Below are positions 1 to 8,921 of a stretch of 64,000 nucleotides of DNA, piece by piece (within the stretch, counting starts at the first letter, position 1; each line of letters starts with the position of its first letter). Both the position numbers and the translations under genes were made by a program. A model generated the notes under the pieces. It saw nothing but the letters and a program-made list of their open reading frames with translations, made no database searches and had not been told where the DNA came from. Source of the stretch: Pedobacter steynii (GTDB lineage: Bacteria; Bacteroidota; Bacteroidia; Sphingobacteriales; Sphingobacteriaceae). Location: assembly GCF_900103665.1 (NCBI RefSeq), contig NZ_FNGY01000003.1, forward strand, positions 62,001-126,000, given 5' to 3'.

Positions 1-714
1 TGCTACACGGTCGATATTGTCTGCTGCCACACCTACCGCAGCACCTACGCGTAATCTTCCACGCTCATCTTTACAGGCCTTAGGGTAGTTTTTATATTTT
101 TGGATATCCTTGAAAGTGATTAAACCGGCAAGGTGTCCTTCTGCATTAATTACAGGAAGTTTTTCAATTTTATAATCTTGTAAGATCTCTTCTGCCTGTA
201 AAAGGGTAGTACCTTCAGGAGCAGTGATCAGATTTTCTCTGGTCATCACTTCTGATACTTTACGTTGCATGTCTTTTTGGAAACGAAGATCTCTGTTGGT
301 GATGATACCTACCAGTTTATTGTCCGCATCAATTACAGGAATTCCACCTATTTTAAAGTCCTTCATGATCTGGAATGCATCTGCTACTTTAGCATCCGCA
401 TTTAAAGTAACCGGATCCTGGATCATTCCACTTTCTGAACGTTTTACTTTTCTGACTTCTTCCGCCTGACGCTCGATGCTCATGTTCTTATGAAGCATTC
501 CGATACCACCTGCCTGGGCGATGGCAATTGCCAGACCAGCTTCAGTTACGGTATCCATTGCTGCAGAAACTACAGGGACATTTAAGCGTATTTTTTTGGT
601 AAGAAAACTTCCGGTATCCACGTCACGTGGCAGAACTTCAGAATAAGCAGGGACTAATAATACGTCGTCGTATGTTAAGCCTTCAGAGATAAATTTATTG
701 GGATCGAGTTGCAT
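1..714 (-). CDS. guaB: IMP dehydrogenase, N-terminal 238 residues (cut by window edge)
   Basis: IMP dehydrogenase oxidises IMP to XMP, the committed step of guanine nucleotide synthesis, in the cytosol. The visible part starts MQLDPNKFISEGLTYDDVLL, the usual GuaB N-terminus. It continues through the first barrel strands (PVVSAAMDTVTEAGLAIAIA, GGIGMLHKNM) and both CBS modules (GIPVIDADNKLVGIITNRDL and KLPVINAEGHLAGLITFKDI), then re-enters the barrel at RLRVGAAVGV. The catalytic Cys loop and flap lie outside the window. The ATG at 712-714 sits 32 nt downstream of a good -7 box. Identity is very secure; the gene is partial only because of the window edge. Confidence 0.96.
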   Translation of the reverse strand, partial: MQLDPNKFISEGLTYDDVLLVPAYSEVLPRDVDTGSFLTKKIRLNVPVVSAAMDTVTEAGLAIAIAQAGGIGMLHKNMSIERQAEEVRKVKRSESGMIQDPVTLNADAKVADAFQIMKDFKIGGIPVIDADNKLVGIITNRDLRFQKDMQRKVSEVMTRENLITAPEGTTLLQAEEILQDYKIEKLPVINAEGHLAGLITFKDIQKYKNYPKACKDERGRLRVGAAVGVAADNIDRVA

Positions 715-746
715 AGCAAATAATTTAGGAGTTACTATTTGCCGGG

Positions 747-777
747 CAAACATACGATTATTTTGGCTTTCCTGCAA
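747..777 (-). promoter_or_regulatory. Promoter of guaB
   Basis: On the minus strand 754-747 reads TATGTTTG, an exact match to the Bacteroidota -7 consensus TAnnTTTG. A GTTG (-33-like) lies about 19 nt further upstream (774-777). It gives a 5' UTR of roughly 25-30 nt before the guaB ATG. Assignment is by motif and spacing only. Confidence 0.6.
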
Positions 778-896
778 CAGTTCTCTGAATATAGCTGGTT
801 TGAGTTAAAAGATTACACTAAGATTAAGATTCCTTAATCCTGGAAAAGGGAGGTACTGATCAGGTAACGTTTATTGAGGAGTATTTAGCATTTGTT

Positions 897-1346
897 TCAG
901 GAGTAGCTTAGCATTTGTTTCAGGTGGTGTTCCATATGGGCAACATAGTCGATGAAAAGCCATTCGAGGGTTTGAGGAGCTTCTCCCCCATTCCAGCATG
1001 TTTTACTGAGGTTTTCAGGACTGATATGTTGGACCAATTCAAGGATATGCCGGTTATAGGTTTCCCAGAATGAGATCAGCTGTTTGCTGTCGAGCACCTG
1101 GTAATGGCTATAGGTATTCCAGTTGTTCTGATCGTAAACGATGGTTGGGATTTCTTCAAACTGCGCCCTTACAAATCGCTGGTGGTTGTTTGTTGCGCTG
1201 TCTATCAGGTGTCCAAGCATTTCCTTATTGCTCCATTTTCCGGGAGCAGGTTTATGCGAAAACGCTGTTTCGGGGATATGGGTTAGTAAAGCGGGAATGG
1301 TATCACACAGATACTGAAGACAGGCAATACTTTGCTGGATTGACAT
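897..1346 (-). CDS. DinB-fold (DinB_2) putative metal-dependent enzyme
   Basis: A 149-residue four-helix-bundle protein of the DinB/YfiT-like superfamily. The three expected metal ligands are visible: His46 in the motif WSNKEMLGHLIDSA, and His137 and His141 in the C-terminal VAHMEHHLKQ helix. Bacterial members include thiol S-transferases and many uncharacterised stress proteins, so substrate and reaction cannot be named here. It is transcribed alone between guaB and a lipoprotein gene. A -7 box ends only 4 nt before the ATG, so the mRNA is probably leaderless. Fold is secure; function is open. Confidence 0.85.
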   Translation of the reverse strand: MSIQQSIACLQYLCDTIPALLTHIPETAFSHKPAPGKWSNKEMLGHLIDSATNNHQRFVRAQFEEIPTIVYDQNNWNTYSHYQVLDSKQLISFWETYNRHILELVQHISPENLSKTCWNGGEAPQTLEWLFIDYVAHMEHHLKQMLSYS

Positions 1347-1350
1347 ATAG

Positions 1351-1358
1351 CAAAGATA
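1351..1358 (-). promoter_or_regulatory. -7 box of the DinB-like gene, leaderless spacing
   Basis: Minus strand 1358-1351 reads TATCTTTG (TAnnTTTG), followed by 4 nt and then the ATG at 1346. In Bacteroidota, transcription starts a few nt after this box, so the start codon would be at or next to the 5' end of the mRNA. The same arrangement is seen at mqnC. Confidence 0.6.
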
Positions 1359-1442
1359 AGAGAAAACTTAAAAAACGTCATGCGGCCTTTGCAATCAGGG
1401 GGATGGGGAACAAAGACCAACATGACGTAACGAGAGAGAATT

Positions 1443-2738
1443 TTATAAAGTGGACCAACCGGTAGTCCAGTTACCAGCATTAAAAGCACCATTAGTAGCT
1501 CCGGAGAAATCTAAAGCACCGTCGTTAAAGAAAGGTTGATCCATGCTAAATTGTGGAGCAGCGGAAGCTGTCGATTGTGTATTTCCGGGATAAGTTCCAG
1601 CAGGAGTAACTGCAGCGGTAAAGCCATGAAAATCATTACGCTCTAATACAGAAATACCAGTTGTGTAGAAAACTCCGGTACCATCATTGAATACTAAACC
1701 AGAAGGATAGCCGGTAATGATTGAATCATATAATTCGATCTCTGCACCACGACGGTTACGGATTGCAAATTTATATCCGGAGTTATTTGAAGAAGTACCA
1801 ACGATAGTAAGGTTGTAAAACATCGGGTGAGTTTTCGGCACTAAACTATATGTAGCATCTTCGGCAGGGCTATTATTGTCAGACTCAATACCATGTGAAT
1901 CTGAAGAACCACCGCTTTGGCTATGGGTAGAATTTTTATCAGCAACGGCTACCGCGTACTCAATAAAACCATTGTATCCATTATTAAAGTCAAAATTATC
2001 ATCATCAGCTCCTTTAGAGATTAAGTAGGATCCATTTACAGATCCACCAAAAAAAGCAAATGAATCCGCTTTTGAATAAGAAATTTCTATGTGATCTAAA
2101 GTGGTACCACTTCCAATTCCTGCACAGGTAAGTCCATTCAAAGCATTATCAGTACTTAAAATATAGCCAGAATACTCAATACGTACATATCGAATACTTC
2201 CTGAGTTTTCAGCAGCATTATTACCACCAAAGTCAAAACCTCCCATAGGAAGGCCCGGAAGCGTCTTAGTACCGGTATTTACATATCCATTTCCCAGCAA
2301 GGCTATCCCACCAAAATCGCCGGGCGAGGGAGCTCTGGAGGCATCCCCCAATAAATAACGGCTGGTGAAAACAATAGGATTTTCCGCAGTACCAACAGCC
2401 GAAATTTTAGATCCTTTTTGAATTATTAAAGCTCCGTTTGGAAGAGCAGAAAGATTCACTGTGGATTTTATATAGGTTCCTGGCTCAATAGTTAAAGTAG
2501 CACCATTTTTCACCACTACAACTCCGCTGATTTCCCAGACTTTGGAATTATCCCAGGTCGTGTTAGTCGTTATACTTCCACTTACCGTCTGTACCGGCAA
2601 TAAAGTAGCAGCGGCATAGCTTGCTTTTAAATTTCTCTTTTCGAACCCATTATTGGCTTGAGAAGCAACCTCTTTTTTACAGGAGAAGCAAATGGCTAAG
2701 CTGGAAAAAAGCAAAATGTTTACGATCTGGATTTTCAT
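1443..2738 (-). CDS. Secreted lipoprotein, right-handed beta-helix type, paralogue 2
   Basis: A 431-residue protein with a lipoprotein signal (KIQIVNILLFSSLAICFSCKK, lipid-modified Cys about 20). The rest is repetitive, Gly/Asn/Asp-rich sequence with motifs such as GDFGGIALLGNGYVNTG, LDHIEISYSKADSFAFFGG and DDDNFDFNNGYNG, typical of secreted beta-helix lipoproteins of Bacteroidota. It is a close paralogue of the protein at 3904-5202, from the shared VSGSITTNTTWDNSKVWE start to the common ending. It is last in the series TonB receptor, lipoprotein, lipoprotein, lipoprotein. It probably sits on the outer membrane and works with the TonB receptor; ligand and function are unknown. Confidence 0.8.
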   Translation of the reverse strand: MKIQIVNILLFSSLAICFSCKKEVASQANNGFEKRNLKASYAAATLLPVQTVSGSITTNTTWDNSKVWEISGVVVVKNGATLTIEPGTYIKSTVNLSALPNGALIIQKGSKISAVGTAENPIVFTSRYLLGDASRAPSPGDFGGIALLGNGYVNTGTKTLPGLPMGGFDFGGNNAAENSGSIRYVRIEYSGYILSTDNALNGLTCAGIGSGTTLDHIEISYSKADSFAFFGGSVNGSYLISKGADDDNFDFNNGYNGFIEYAVAVADKNSTHSQSGGSSDSHGIESDNNSPAEDATYSLVPKTHPMFYNLTIVGTSSNNSGYKFAIRNRRGAEIELYDSIITGYPSGLVFNDGTGVFYTTGISVLERNDFHGFTAAVTPAGTYPGNTQSTASAAPQFSMDQPFFNDGALDFSGATNGAFNAGNWTTGWSTL

Positions 2739-2767
2739 AATTAAAGCGTTAATTATTAGGTTATTTA

Positions 2768-3835
2768 TTATTTAAAATACTGGCCGATATCTATGGTAGT
2801 TAATGAGATCAGTGTCCCGCGTCTGGTAGCAGGCCCTGTAGTCGTTTCTGTTTTCTCATCTGTAATCACTAATATTGATGAAGATCCCGCAGTAAAAAAG
2901 ATCAGCTTTCTTCCACTGTCAGGTTTTATAGGCTTAGTTGCGTTTGTCAGATCATATGGTAATTCGTCTGTAGTTCCCCTTTTAACTGTTTTAAACACAT
3001 ACTGATATCCTGGCTCAGCAGCTAAACTTGGCAGCTCTATTGCCTTGCTGAAAGAACCATCGGAGCTCAATTGAACAATCAAATCTGTTGGTGTATAAAC
3101 ACCCGCTTTCTCTTTCAGAATAATCAAATCTGCGGGCGCCCTAAACACATCAACTTTACTGCTGAATTTCGCACTCAGCAACATATTGGCAGGGTTAACC
3201 GGAAGTCCGGCATCAATTTTATCCACTATTGTTGTCCCATCATAGTAAAAAACCAAGGATTGAGTAAGCTCATTGGCTACAATTTCTTTAGTCAATAATG
3301 GGGTATTTTCATCTTTTTTACGGATTTGTACTTGTCGGTTTTTACCATCATCAACCCCCAAATCCAGGGTTTTCGTTAGTTCAGCTCCAGTACCTGATCC
3401 TATTACTTTACCATCAAGCAACAGCTCAAGCGTTCCGGTGATCGCATAACCTTTAACTTTTAATTTTATGGAGTTTCCATATACTTTCTCACCGTCGTAA
3501 TAGCAACTGATCGTCTGTTTAACTGAGTCAGGGGAAAGGGTTCTGGTGGCTAATATTTCAGCATGTCCCTTGCGTCTGACAATTATTTCGGGATTTTTAT
3601 CAGCAGAGACTTTGACGCTAGTCAGAAAACTCTGATTTTCATTACCTATCTGGGCAATCACTATATTATTTTTCACAAATTCCAGGGTATCCTTAACACC
3701 TTTGGTTCCCTGAATACTTAACAACATCACCTTAGGAATATTAATCTCGGCTGATTCCTGCTTTTTACAACCCAGAAAGCCAATAAAGAAAACGCTTAAC
3801 GCAATAAAAAGAACACCTTGTATATATTTTTTCAT
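2768..3835 (-). CDS. Lipoprotein of unknown function in the TonB receptor cluster
   Basis: A 355-residue protein with a signal peptide ending in a lipobox (FFIGFLGCKKQ, Cys about 23), so it is exported and lipidated. The mature part appears to be a string of beta-sandwich-like segments: KVYGNSIKLKVKGYAITGTLELLLDGKVIG and IVANELTQSLVFYYDG each recall the earlier SVKQTISCYYDGEKVYG, suggesting two internally repeated modules. The C-terminus (GYQYVFKTVKRGTTDELPYDLT ... GRKLIFFTAGSSSILVITDE) resembles the DUF4397-like carrier lipoproteins common in these bacteria, but this is a loose resemblance. It lies 29 nt from the downstream lipoprotein gene and about 70 nt after its upstream neighbour, behind a terminator-like hairpin. 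Function is not known. Confidence 0.7.
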   Translation of the reverse strand: MKKYIQGVLFIALSVFFIGFLGCKKQESAEINIPKVMLLSIQGTKGVKDTLEFVKNNIVIAQIGNENQSFLTSVKVSADKNPEIIVRRKGHAEILATRTLSPDSVKQTISCYYDGEKVYGNSIKLKVKGYAITGTLELLLDGKVIGSGTGAELTKTLDLGVDDGKNRQVQIRKKDENTPLLTKEIVANELTQSLVFYYDGTTIVDKIDAGLPVNPANMLLSAKFSSKVDVFRAPADLIILKEKAGVYTPTDLIVQLSSDGSFSKAIELPSLAAEPGYQYVFKTVKRGTTDELPYDLTNATKPIKPDSGRKLIFFTAGSSSILVITDEKTETTTGPATRRGTLISLTTIDIGQYFK

Positions 3836-3846
3836 GTATAATTTCT

Positions 3847-3881
3847 AAAAAGGTGATTGCAGCAATAAAGCTGCAATCACC
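3847..3881 (-). terminator. Hairpin terminator between lipoprotein genes
   Basis: 12-bp perfect stem GGTGATTGCAGC / GCTGCAATCACC (3852-3863 with 3870-3881, 6-nt loop). On the minus strand it is followed by TTTTTAGAAAT. It lies directly after the stop of the 3904-5202 lipoprotein. It may allow high expression of the first lipoprotein with partial read-through into the next two genes. Confidence 0.75.
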
Positions 3882-3903
3882 ACATTTATATTAGATAAAT
3901 GGA

Positions 3904-5202
3904 TTATAGAGTTGACCAGCTAGCTGCCCAGTTTGTAGAAGTAGGGAAAGCACCTTTAGCTGCACCTAATAAATTTACAGTACCATCGTTGAAGAATGGT
4001 TGTGACATTCCGAATGCTGAAGCCGGGCTACCAGTTACCTGATTGTTTCCAGCATAAGTTCCAGCAGGAGTAATTGCAGCGTTGAAGCCATGGAAATCGT
4101 TACCATCTAATACAGAAGCACCTGGAGTTGTTCCGTCAAATACAAAACCTGAAGGATAACCAGTGATGATTGAATCATATAATTCAATTTCAGCACCACG
4201 ACGGTTACGAACTGCGAATTTATAAAGATCTTTGTTGTTAGCATCTTTAACTAAAGTAGATGTTCCGATGATGCTGATGTTAGTCAACACAGGACGGGTT
4301 TTCGGCGTTAAGCTGAACGTAGCATCTTCTCCTGGAGCGTTGTTGTCTGATTCGATACCATTTGAATCAGCGTTTGTACCGCTTAAGCTATGTGTAGAAT
4401 TTTTATCAGCAATAGCTACTGCATAAGTAATGCTTCCGTTATATCCGTTATCAAAATCAAAGTTGTCATCATCAGCAGCTTTTGAGATTAAATAAGATGC
4501 ATTAACAGATCCTCCGAAGAATTCAAAAGAGTCATCTCTTCCATAATTTACTTCAATATGATCTAAAGTAGTCAGGTTTCCAACGCCACCGCAAGTAAGG
4601 CCATTAACCTCATTGTCAGTTGTTAAGTTAAAACCAGCATATTCGATACGTGCATACTGAATAGTTCCTGAGTTATCATCTTCGATGTTACCACCAAAAG
4701 CATAATCAGTTCCTGTTAAACCTTCGATATACTTGGTACCAGTATTTACATGTGCTTTACCCAAAAGGATGATACCACCGAAATCACCAGGAGCCGGAGC
4801 TTTAGTTGCATCACCTAATTTGTAACGGCTTGTAAATACGATAGGATTTTCAACTGTTCCTACAGCCGAAATTTTACCACCTTTTTGAACTACAATAATT
4901 CCGTTTGGAACGTTTGGAGTATTCACAGTTGATTTGATATAAGTTCCAGCCTGAATAGTTAAAGTAGCGCCATTTGTAACAGTTAGCACACCACTTACTT
5001 CCCATACTTTAGAATTATCCCAGGTAGTGTTAGTCGTAATGCTTCCACTTACAGTCTGAACTGGCAATGCTGATGCTGAAGCATAGCTTGCTTTTGTGCT
5101 GCGTTGTCCAAAGCTGGTATCGTTAGAATTTTGATCTTTTTTACAAGAAGAGGCAAATGTTAAGGCCGCTAAAGCTAAACCAGTGAATAATATATTTTTC
5201 AT
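3904..5202 (-). CDS. Secreted lipoprotein, right-handed beta-helix type, paralogue 1
   Basis: A 432-residue lipoprotein with signal peptide LFTGLALAALTFASSCKKDQ (lipid-modified Cys about 20). It is strongly similar over its length to the protein at 1443-2738: NPIVFTSRYKLGDATKAPAPG, DFGGIILLGKAHVNTGTKY, TLDHIEVNYGRDDSFEFFGG, DDDNFDFDNGYNG and RNRRGAEIELYDSIITGYPS recur in both. Repeated short beta-strand turns with Asn/Asp/Gly suggest a right-handed parallel beta-helix; this is inferred from pattern. It lies immediately downstream of the TonB receptor and ends at its own terminator, so it is likely the most abundant product of the cluster. It may act as a surface-exposed ligand binder in place of the SusD lipoprotein that usually accompanies such receptors. 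Confidence 0.8.
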   Translation of the reverse strand: MKNILFTGLALAALTFASSCKKDQNSNDTSFGQRSTKASYASASALPVQTVSGSITTNTTWDNSKVWEVSGVLTVTNGATLTIQAGTYIKSTVNTPNVPNGIIVVQKGGKISAVGTVENPIVFTSRYKLGDATKAPAPGDFGGIILLGKAHVNTGTKYIEGLTGTDYAFGGNIEDDNSGTIQYARIEYAGFNLTTDNEVNGLTCGGVGNLTTLDHIEVNYGRDDSFEFFGGSVNASYLISKAADDDNFDFDNGYNGSITYAVAIADKNSTHSLSGTNADSNGIESDNNAPGEDATFSLTPKTRPVLTNISIIGTSTLVKDANNKDLYKFAVRNRRGAEIELYDSIITGYPSGFVFDGTTPGASVLDGNDFHGFNAAITPAGTYAGNNQVTGSPASAFGMSQPFFNDGTVNLLGAAKGAFPTSTNWAASWSTL

Positions 5203-5539
5203 AATATTAATTATAGTATTGGGTTTTTTGGATGATTTGATTTCTTTATATTGATTCTAAACACAAATGATGTTAACAATTCATGTTTTTTTTATTAAAT
5301 TGCAGTCGTAATGAAGCTGACTAATGCTTTAAGCGATCTGGCCCTTGGCCTCAAGCTTTTTTGAGAGATTTATTTAATATTAAAAGCAGTTTTCGAACTG
5401 TTTATACTGTCGCGCCGATTGGGGTAGCACAGGCTTTTATCAGGCAGGGCTCACAACAGCCCTGCCTTTTTTCCTTACAGTAGTTCAAAAACCTTCGTCT
5501 TTTCTCCTTTCCATTTTTGAGAGTTGAACTTTATGTTAA
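5203..5539 (-). other. 337-nt spacer between TonB receptor and first lipoprotein, with stable hairpins
   Basis: No coding sequence seen. It contains a 10-bp stem (AGGCAGGGCT 5442-5451 with AGCCCTGCCT 5458-5467) and a UUCG-tetraloop type hairpin CAGTT-TTCG-AACTG (5387-5400). The strong stem has a T-run only on the plus side (TTTTTTCC), so for the minus-strand operon it looks like an mRNA-processing or stabilising hairpin more than a terminator. A plus-strand antisense transcript ending here is possible, but no good plus-strand promoter was found. Confidence 0.45.
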
Positions 5540-8500
5540 TTAAAAATTATAATTCAGTTGCAAACTAAAACTCCGTCCAATACGCTGGGTAAATGTTCTG
5601 GTATCCCCATTTTCGTAGTTGTCAGTAAATCCAGGCTTTTTAACCCATTGATCTGTGTTTTCAAGAGGAATACCATCCTCTGGGGTAGCAGGGCGATAAC
5701 TACCGATATTGTCATAATATTGAATTTTCTTATTCAGGAGGTTGGCCATATTTAATTTCAGCTCCAGCTTTGGCTTTAGAAATTTATAGCTGAGCTGCGC
5801 ATCTAACTGATCAAATGGCATCTGGTATTCATTGTCCCTCATTCTTGCTGCAACCAGGTACATTTTTCTACCCGTCCGATTGTATACGAGATTCAGCCCC
5901 AATTGTTTGGCATCGTATTGAATTCCAACATTGATTAAATATGGGGTTTGTCCATATAAAGGTCTTTTATTCTTACCTGGAATGGCATCTTTGTCTCCCG
6001 CCTGTATTATAGTAGGCTGAATAACTTCCGATTTGATATAGGTGGCATTCCCAAACAAGGTTAAATCCTTTAACCAGTTTTGATCTCCGATAAATGCTAA
6101 AGTCTTACGGAATTCCAGCTCCAACCCAAAATTTTTAGCGCTAATTGAATTACGGGTAACATATTCATACCTTGAATCCAATGCAAGTTGTTTTGATACT
6201 TCTACCGGCTTGTCAAAGTATCGGTAAAAAGCGCCTACTGATATGGTTTCTCCCAGATCAGGAAACAATTCTGCTCTGAAATCGAGTCCGTCCACCCTTG
6301 TGCTGGTTAATCCCGATAAGCTATAGACATTGGCATTAAGATCAGGATTATACATCTGGAAACGTGCCCTTTCCACAAATTCCGGACGAATTACTGTTCG
6401 GGAAAACGCCAGGCGAAGGTTAAGTTTTTGAGTTGGACTGTAAGTAAAGTTCGCTGAAGGCAACCATCTCCAGACAGGATCTTTCACTGCATTTGGGCTA
6501 TTCTCGTCCCCGGCATATTGCTTGGAATTCGAAGGATTTCTTATTTCATCGTACTTATAATACTCCGCACGCAGGCCCCATACCAATCTGAACTGCTCGT
6601 TAAAACGGTTGTCGAACATCAGATACCCTGCATGCTGCTTACTCTTTCCCTCATAGGCATCCAGCAAAAAGGGTTGAACTTCCCAGACAAAACCTTTGGG
6701 ATTAAGATTTTCTGCTTTGATTTTTTCAGAAAGCGGCAGGTTTAAAAGTGCTGCTGAAGTTTGCACATTATGGTTTAATTGTGCACCGGCCCAATTCAGT
6801 GTCAAATGTTTCTGAATTCCTCCATAACCGGTTTTAAGGGTATGACGGGTATTCGCCAGATTAAACGGAATTATTCCTGAAATATTCCAGTTATAATCAG
6901 TCTCCTTATTCAGATAATGATGGCGGGAAATTGGAAAGTCTCCGGTTTGTGTAGAATTCGTTCCGGTCCTAAGCACATACACACCATCTATTAGTTCTGG
7001 TTCCAGATCACGCCTTACCACATCTTTTTGATTGCGCACGATCCCTGTACGGGCAATATCCCATTCTAATTTTAGTTTACCGAATTGGTGTTGAAGTCCC
7101 AGTTTATTTTGTAATAAATCCAAAAAGGTAGGGTTGACTTCAACACGCTGATTTTGAGGAAGAATCCCCGCCTTAAAATCATCAATCTGATCATTGCGAT
7201 AGTTATTAATGATAGAGGTATTGTTCTCAAATTTCCGGGTATAGGTATTTCTTAAACTGATTCTATGGTTTTTTAATTTAAGTCCGGCATTCAAAATTGC
7301 GCCCCAGGTGGTATTAAAATTATAGCTGTTCCCAAAATTATTGGATTCAAGTAAGAAACTACCACGTCTTGCATCACTGATATCAGTGATGTTCTGAGTA
7401 TTCCGGTAACTTAAAGAGCCAACGATACCCAACACATTTGAAGTGTCCAGTTTCATTGCCCTACCAAGCGTAAATTGATAATTTTGACCAATAAACGCAG
7501 GTGTTTTATATAAAGAAAGATTGTCCTTTGTAAAAAGCCTGCTTTGTGCATATTTATCTTCTGCTTTAGGTGCATCCGGCCGCCCAGCGACAACATCTGC
7601 TGTAATTCTTAGGTCCTTTGGAAAATCTCTTCTTCCATCATCAAAGCCTAAATAATCATATTTACCACGTTGAGGAGCGTAAAAATCTTTACCGATACTA
7701 TTGTCATTTACAGAGGAACCAATGGAAACACTTGTAAAGTTCTCATCTGGAATATCCTTGGTATTGATCTGCACCAGGCCACCTGCAAAAGTCGCATTCA
7801 TATCCGGTGTAATGGTTTTACTAACCGTTACATTATCAATCAGGTTTGATGGAATCAAGTCAAATGCAAATGCTCTTTTACCAATCTCCGTACTAGGCAA
7901 TAGTGCCCCATCTAATGTGGCTGCGTTATAACGCTCGCCCATTCCTCTAACCACTACATACTTATTGTCTACTGTGGAGATTCCTGTGATTCTTTTCAGT
8001 GCTTCACCCAAATTTGCATCGGGTGTTTTACTGATCTGTTCGGCACTGATTCCATTGCTCAGCTCCGCGGAGTTTTTTTGCTTCGCCAAAAGTCCTTCAG
8101 CCGATGTTTTTTTATACCCACCGGTAATCACCACACCTGTTAAAGTTTCCGAAGCAGGTTTCATACTGATGCTCAATGGCGTGTTCTGTCCTGATTTAAC
8201 GATCACATCGGTTACCCTTCTGCCCTGATAACTCACATAGCTGATCTCTACCGTATAATTTCCCGGATCAACACTAATGCTAAACGATCCATCTACAGAA
8301 CTGCTTGCCGTACGGTTCAGTTCTACAATCTTAATCCCTGCACCTGGCAATGGCTCTCCTTTTTCGTCCAGGATTTTACCGCTGATTTTACCTTGTTTTA
8401 CCGGATCCGGAAGTTTATATAAAAGAATGGTTTTAGGGTCGCTCACCTTGTAAGTCACGCCGGTTCCTTCCAGCATTTTCTGAACCACCTGCGCAACTGG

Positions 8501-8779
8501 CATATCTTTGACATCGATACTGATCTGATGTGCCGTTTTAAAAATTGCAGGATTATAATTGATGACACATCCTGCTTTGTCTTCTACAGCAGTCAACCCT
8601 TTGGTCAGGTTAACATTGGAAAGCTTTAAGCTGATTCTGTTTTCCGTTGCATTCTGAGCCTTGGTGTTTCCTGAGACACTGCAAATACAGCATGCCGAAA
8701 GTAAAGCCGTCATCACAAGAGATTGGTGTTTTATTTTATTGAAGTATTTTATTATTAAAAAGTATAGCGTTATATTCAT
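5540..8779 (-). CDS. STN-type TonB-dependent outer-membrane receptor (FecA-like signalling receptor)
   Basis: A 1079-residue outer-membrane receptor. Domains in order: signal region (1-42, cleavage near SVSGNTKAQ); STN secretin/TonB signalling domain (about 48-125, KLSNVNLTKGLTAVEDKAGC to KTILLYKLP); a carboxypeptidase-regulatory-like beta domain (about 130-215, GKISGKILDEKGEPLPGAGI); a plug (about 230-345, with RITGISTVDNKYVVVRGMGE); and a 22-strand-type barrel ending in Phe (SLQLNYNF). The STN domain, with FecR and an ECF sigma gene just upstream, indicates that ligand binding is signalled through FecR to the sigma factor. The absence of SusD and the presence of beta-helix lipoproteins set it apart from glycan-uptake SusCD units. 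The substrate (metal complex, peptide or other) cannot be told from sequence. Confidence 0.93.
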   Translation of the reverse strand: MNITLYFLIIKYFNKIKHQSLVMTALLSACCICSVSGNTKAQNATENRISLKLSNVNLTKGLTAVEDKAGCVINYNPAIFKTAHQISIDVKDMPVAQVVQKMLEGTGVTYKVSDPKTILLYKLPDPVKQGKISGKILDEKGEPLPGAGIKIVELNRTASSSVDGSFSISVDPGNYTVEISYVSYQGRRVTDVIVKSGQNTPLSISMKPASETLTGVVITGGYKKTSAEGLLAKQKNSAELSNGISAEQISKTPDANLGEALKRITGISTVDNKYVVVRGMGERYNAATLDGALLPSTEIGKRAFAFDLIPSNLIDNVTVSKTITPDMNATFAGGLVQINTKDIPDENFTSVSIGSSVNDNSIGKDFYAPQRGKYDYLGFDDGRRDFPKDLRITADVVAGRPDAPKAEDKYAQSRLFTKDNLSLYKTPAFIGQNYQFTLGRAMKLDTSNVLGIVGSLSYRNTQNITDISDARRGSFLLESNNFGNSYNFNTTWGAILNAGLKLKNHRISLRNTYTRKFENNTSIINNYRNDQIDDFKAGILPQNQRVEVNPTFLDLLQNKLGLQHQFGKLKLEWDIARTGIVRNQKDVVRRDLEPELIDGVYVLRTGTNSTQTGDFPISRHHYLNKETDYNWNISGIIPFNLANTRHTLKTGYGGIQKHLTLNWAGAQLNHNVQTSAALLNLPLSEKIKAENLNPKGFVWEVQPFLLDAYEGKSKQHAGYLMFDNRFNEQFRLVWGLRAEYYKYDEIRNPSNSKQYAGDENSPNAVKDPVWRWLPSANFTYSPTQKLNLRLAFSRTVIRPEFVERARFQMYNPDLNANVYSLSGLTSTRVDGLDFRAELFPDLGETISVGAFYRYFDKPVEVSKQLALDSRYEYVTRNSISAKNFGLELEFRKTLAFIGDQNWLKDLTLFGNATYIKSEVIQPTIIQAGDKDAIPGKNKRPLYGQTPYLINVGIQYDAKQLGLNLVYNRTGRKMYLVAARMRDNEYQMPFDQLDAQLSYKFLKPKLELKLNMANLLNKKIQYYDNIGSYRPATPEDGIPLENTDQWVKKPGFTDNYENGDTRTFTQRIGRSFSLQLNYNF

Positions 8780-8921
8780 TGAAAGTTTTTTAATTATCGA
8801 GAGTTACGAAACATTTTTAAGAACCGTCCTGTTACAGCAGGGCGGTTTGTTTTTGTAATTATTGAATTATATTTTTCATAGCGTAGCCAATAGGGATGTG
8901 GCGGTTTTAATAAAAACTTAG

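Noticed and set aside
1070..1465. 131-codon plus-strand frame over the DinB-like gene
   Set aside because: Opposite to a gene with a clear fold and promoter; composition looks random.
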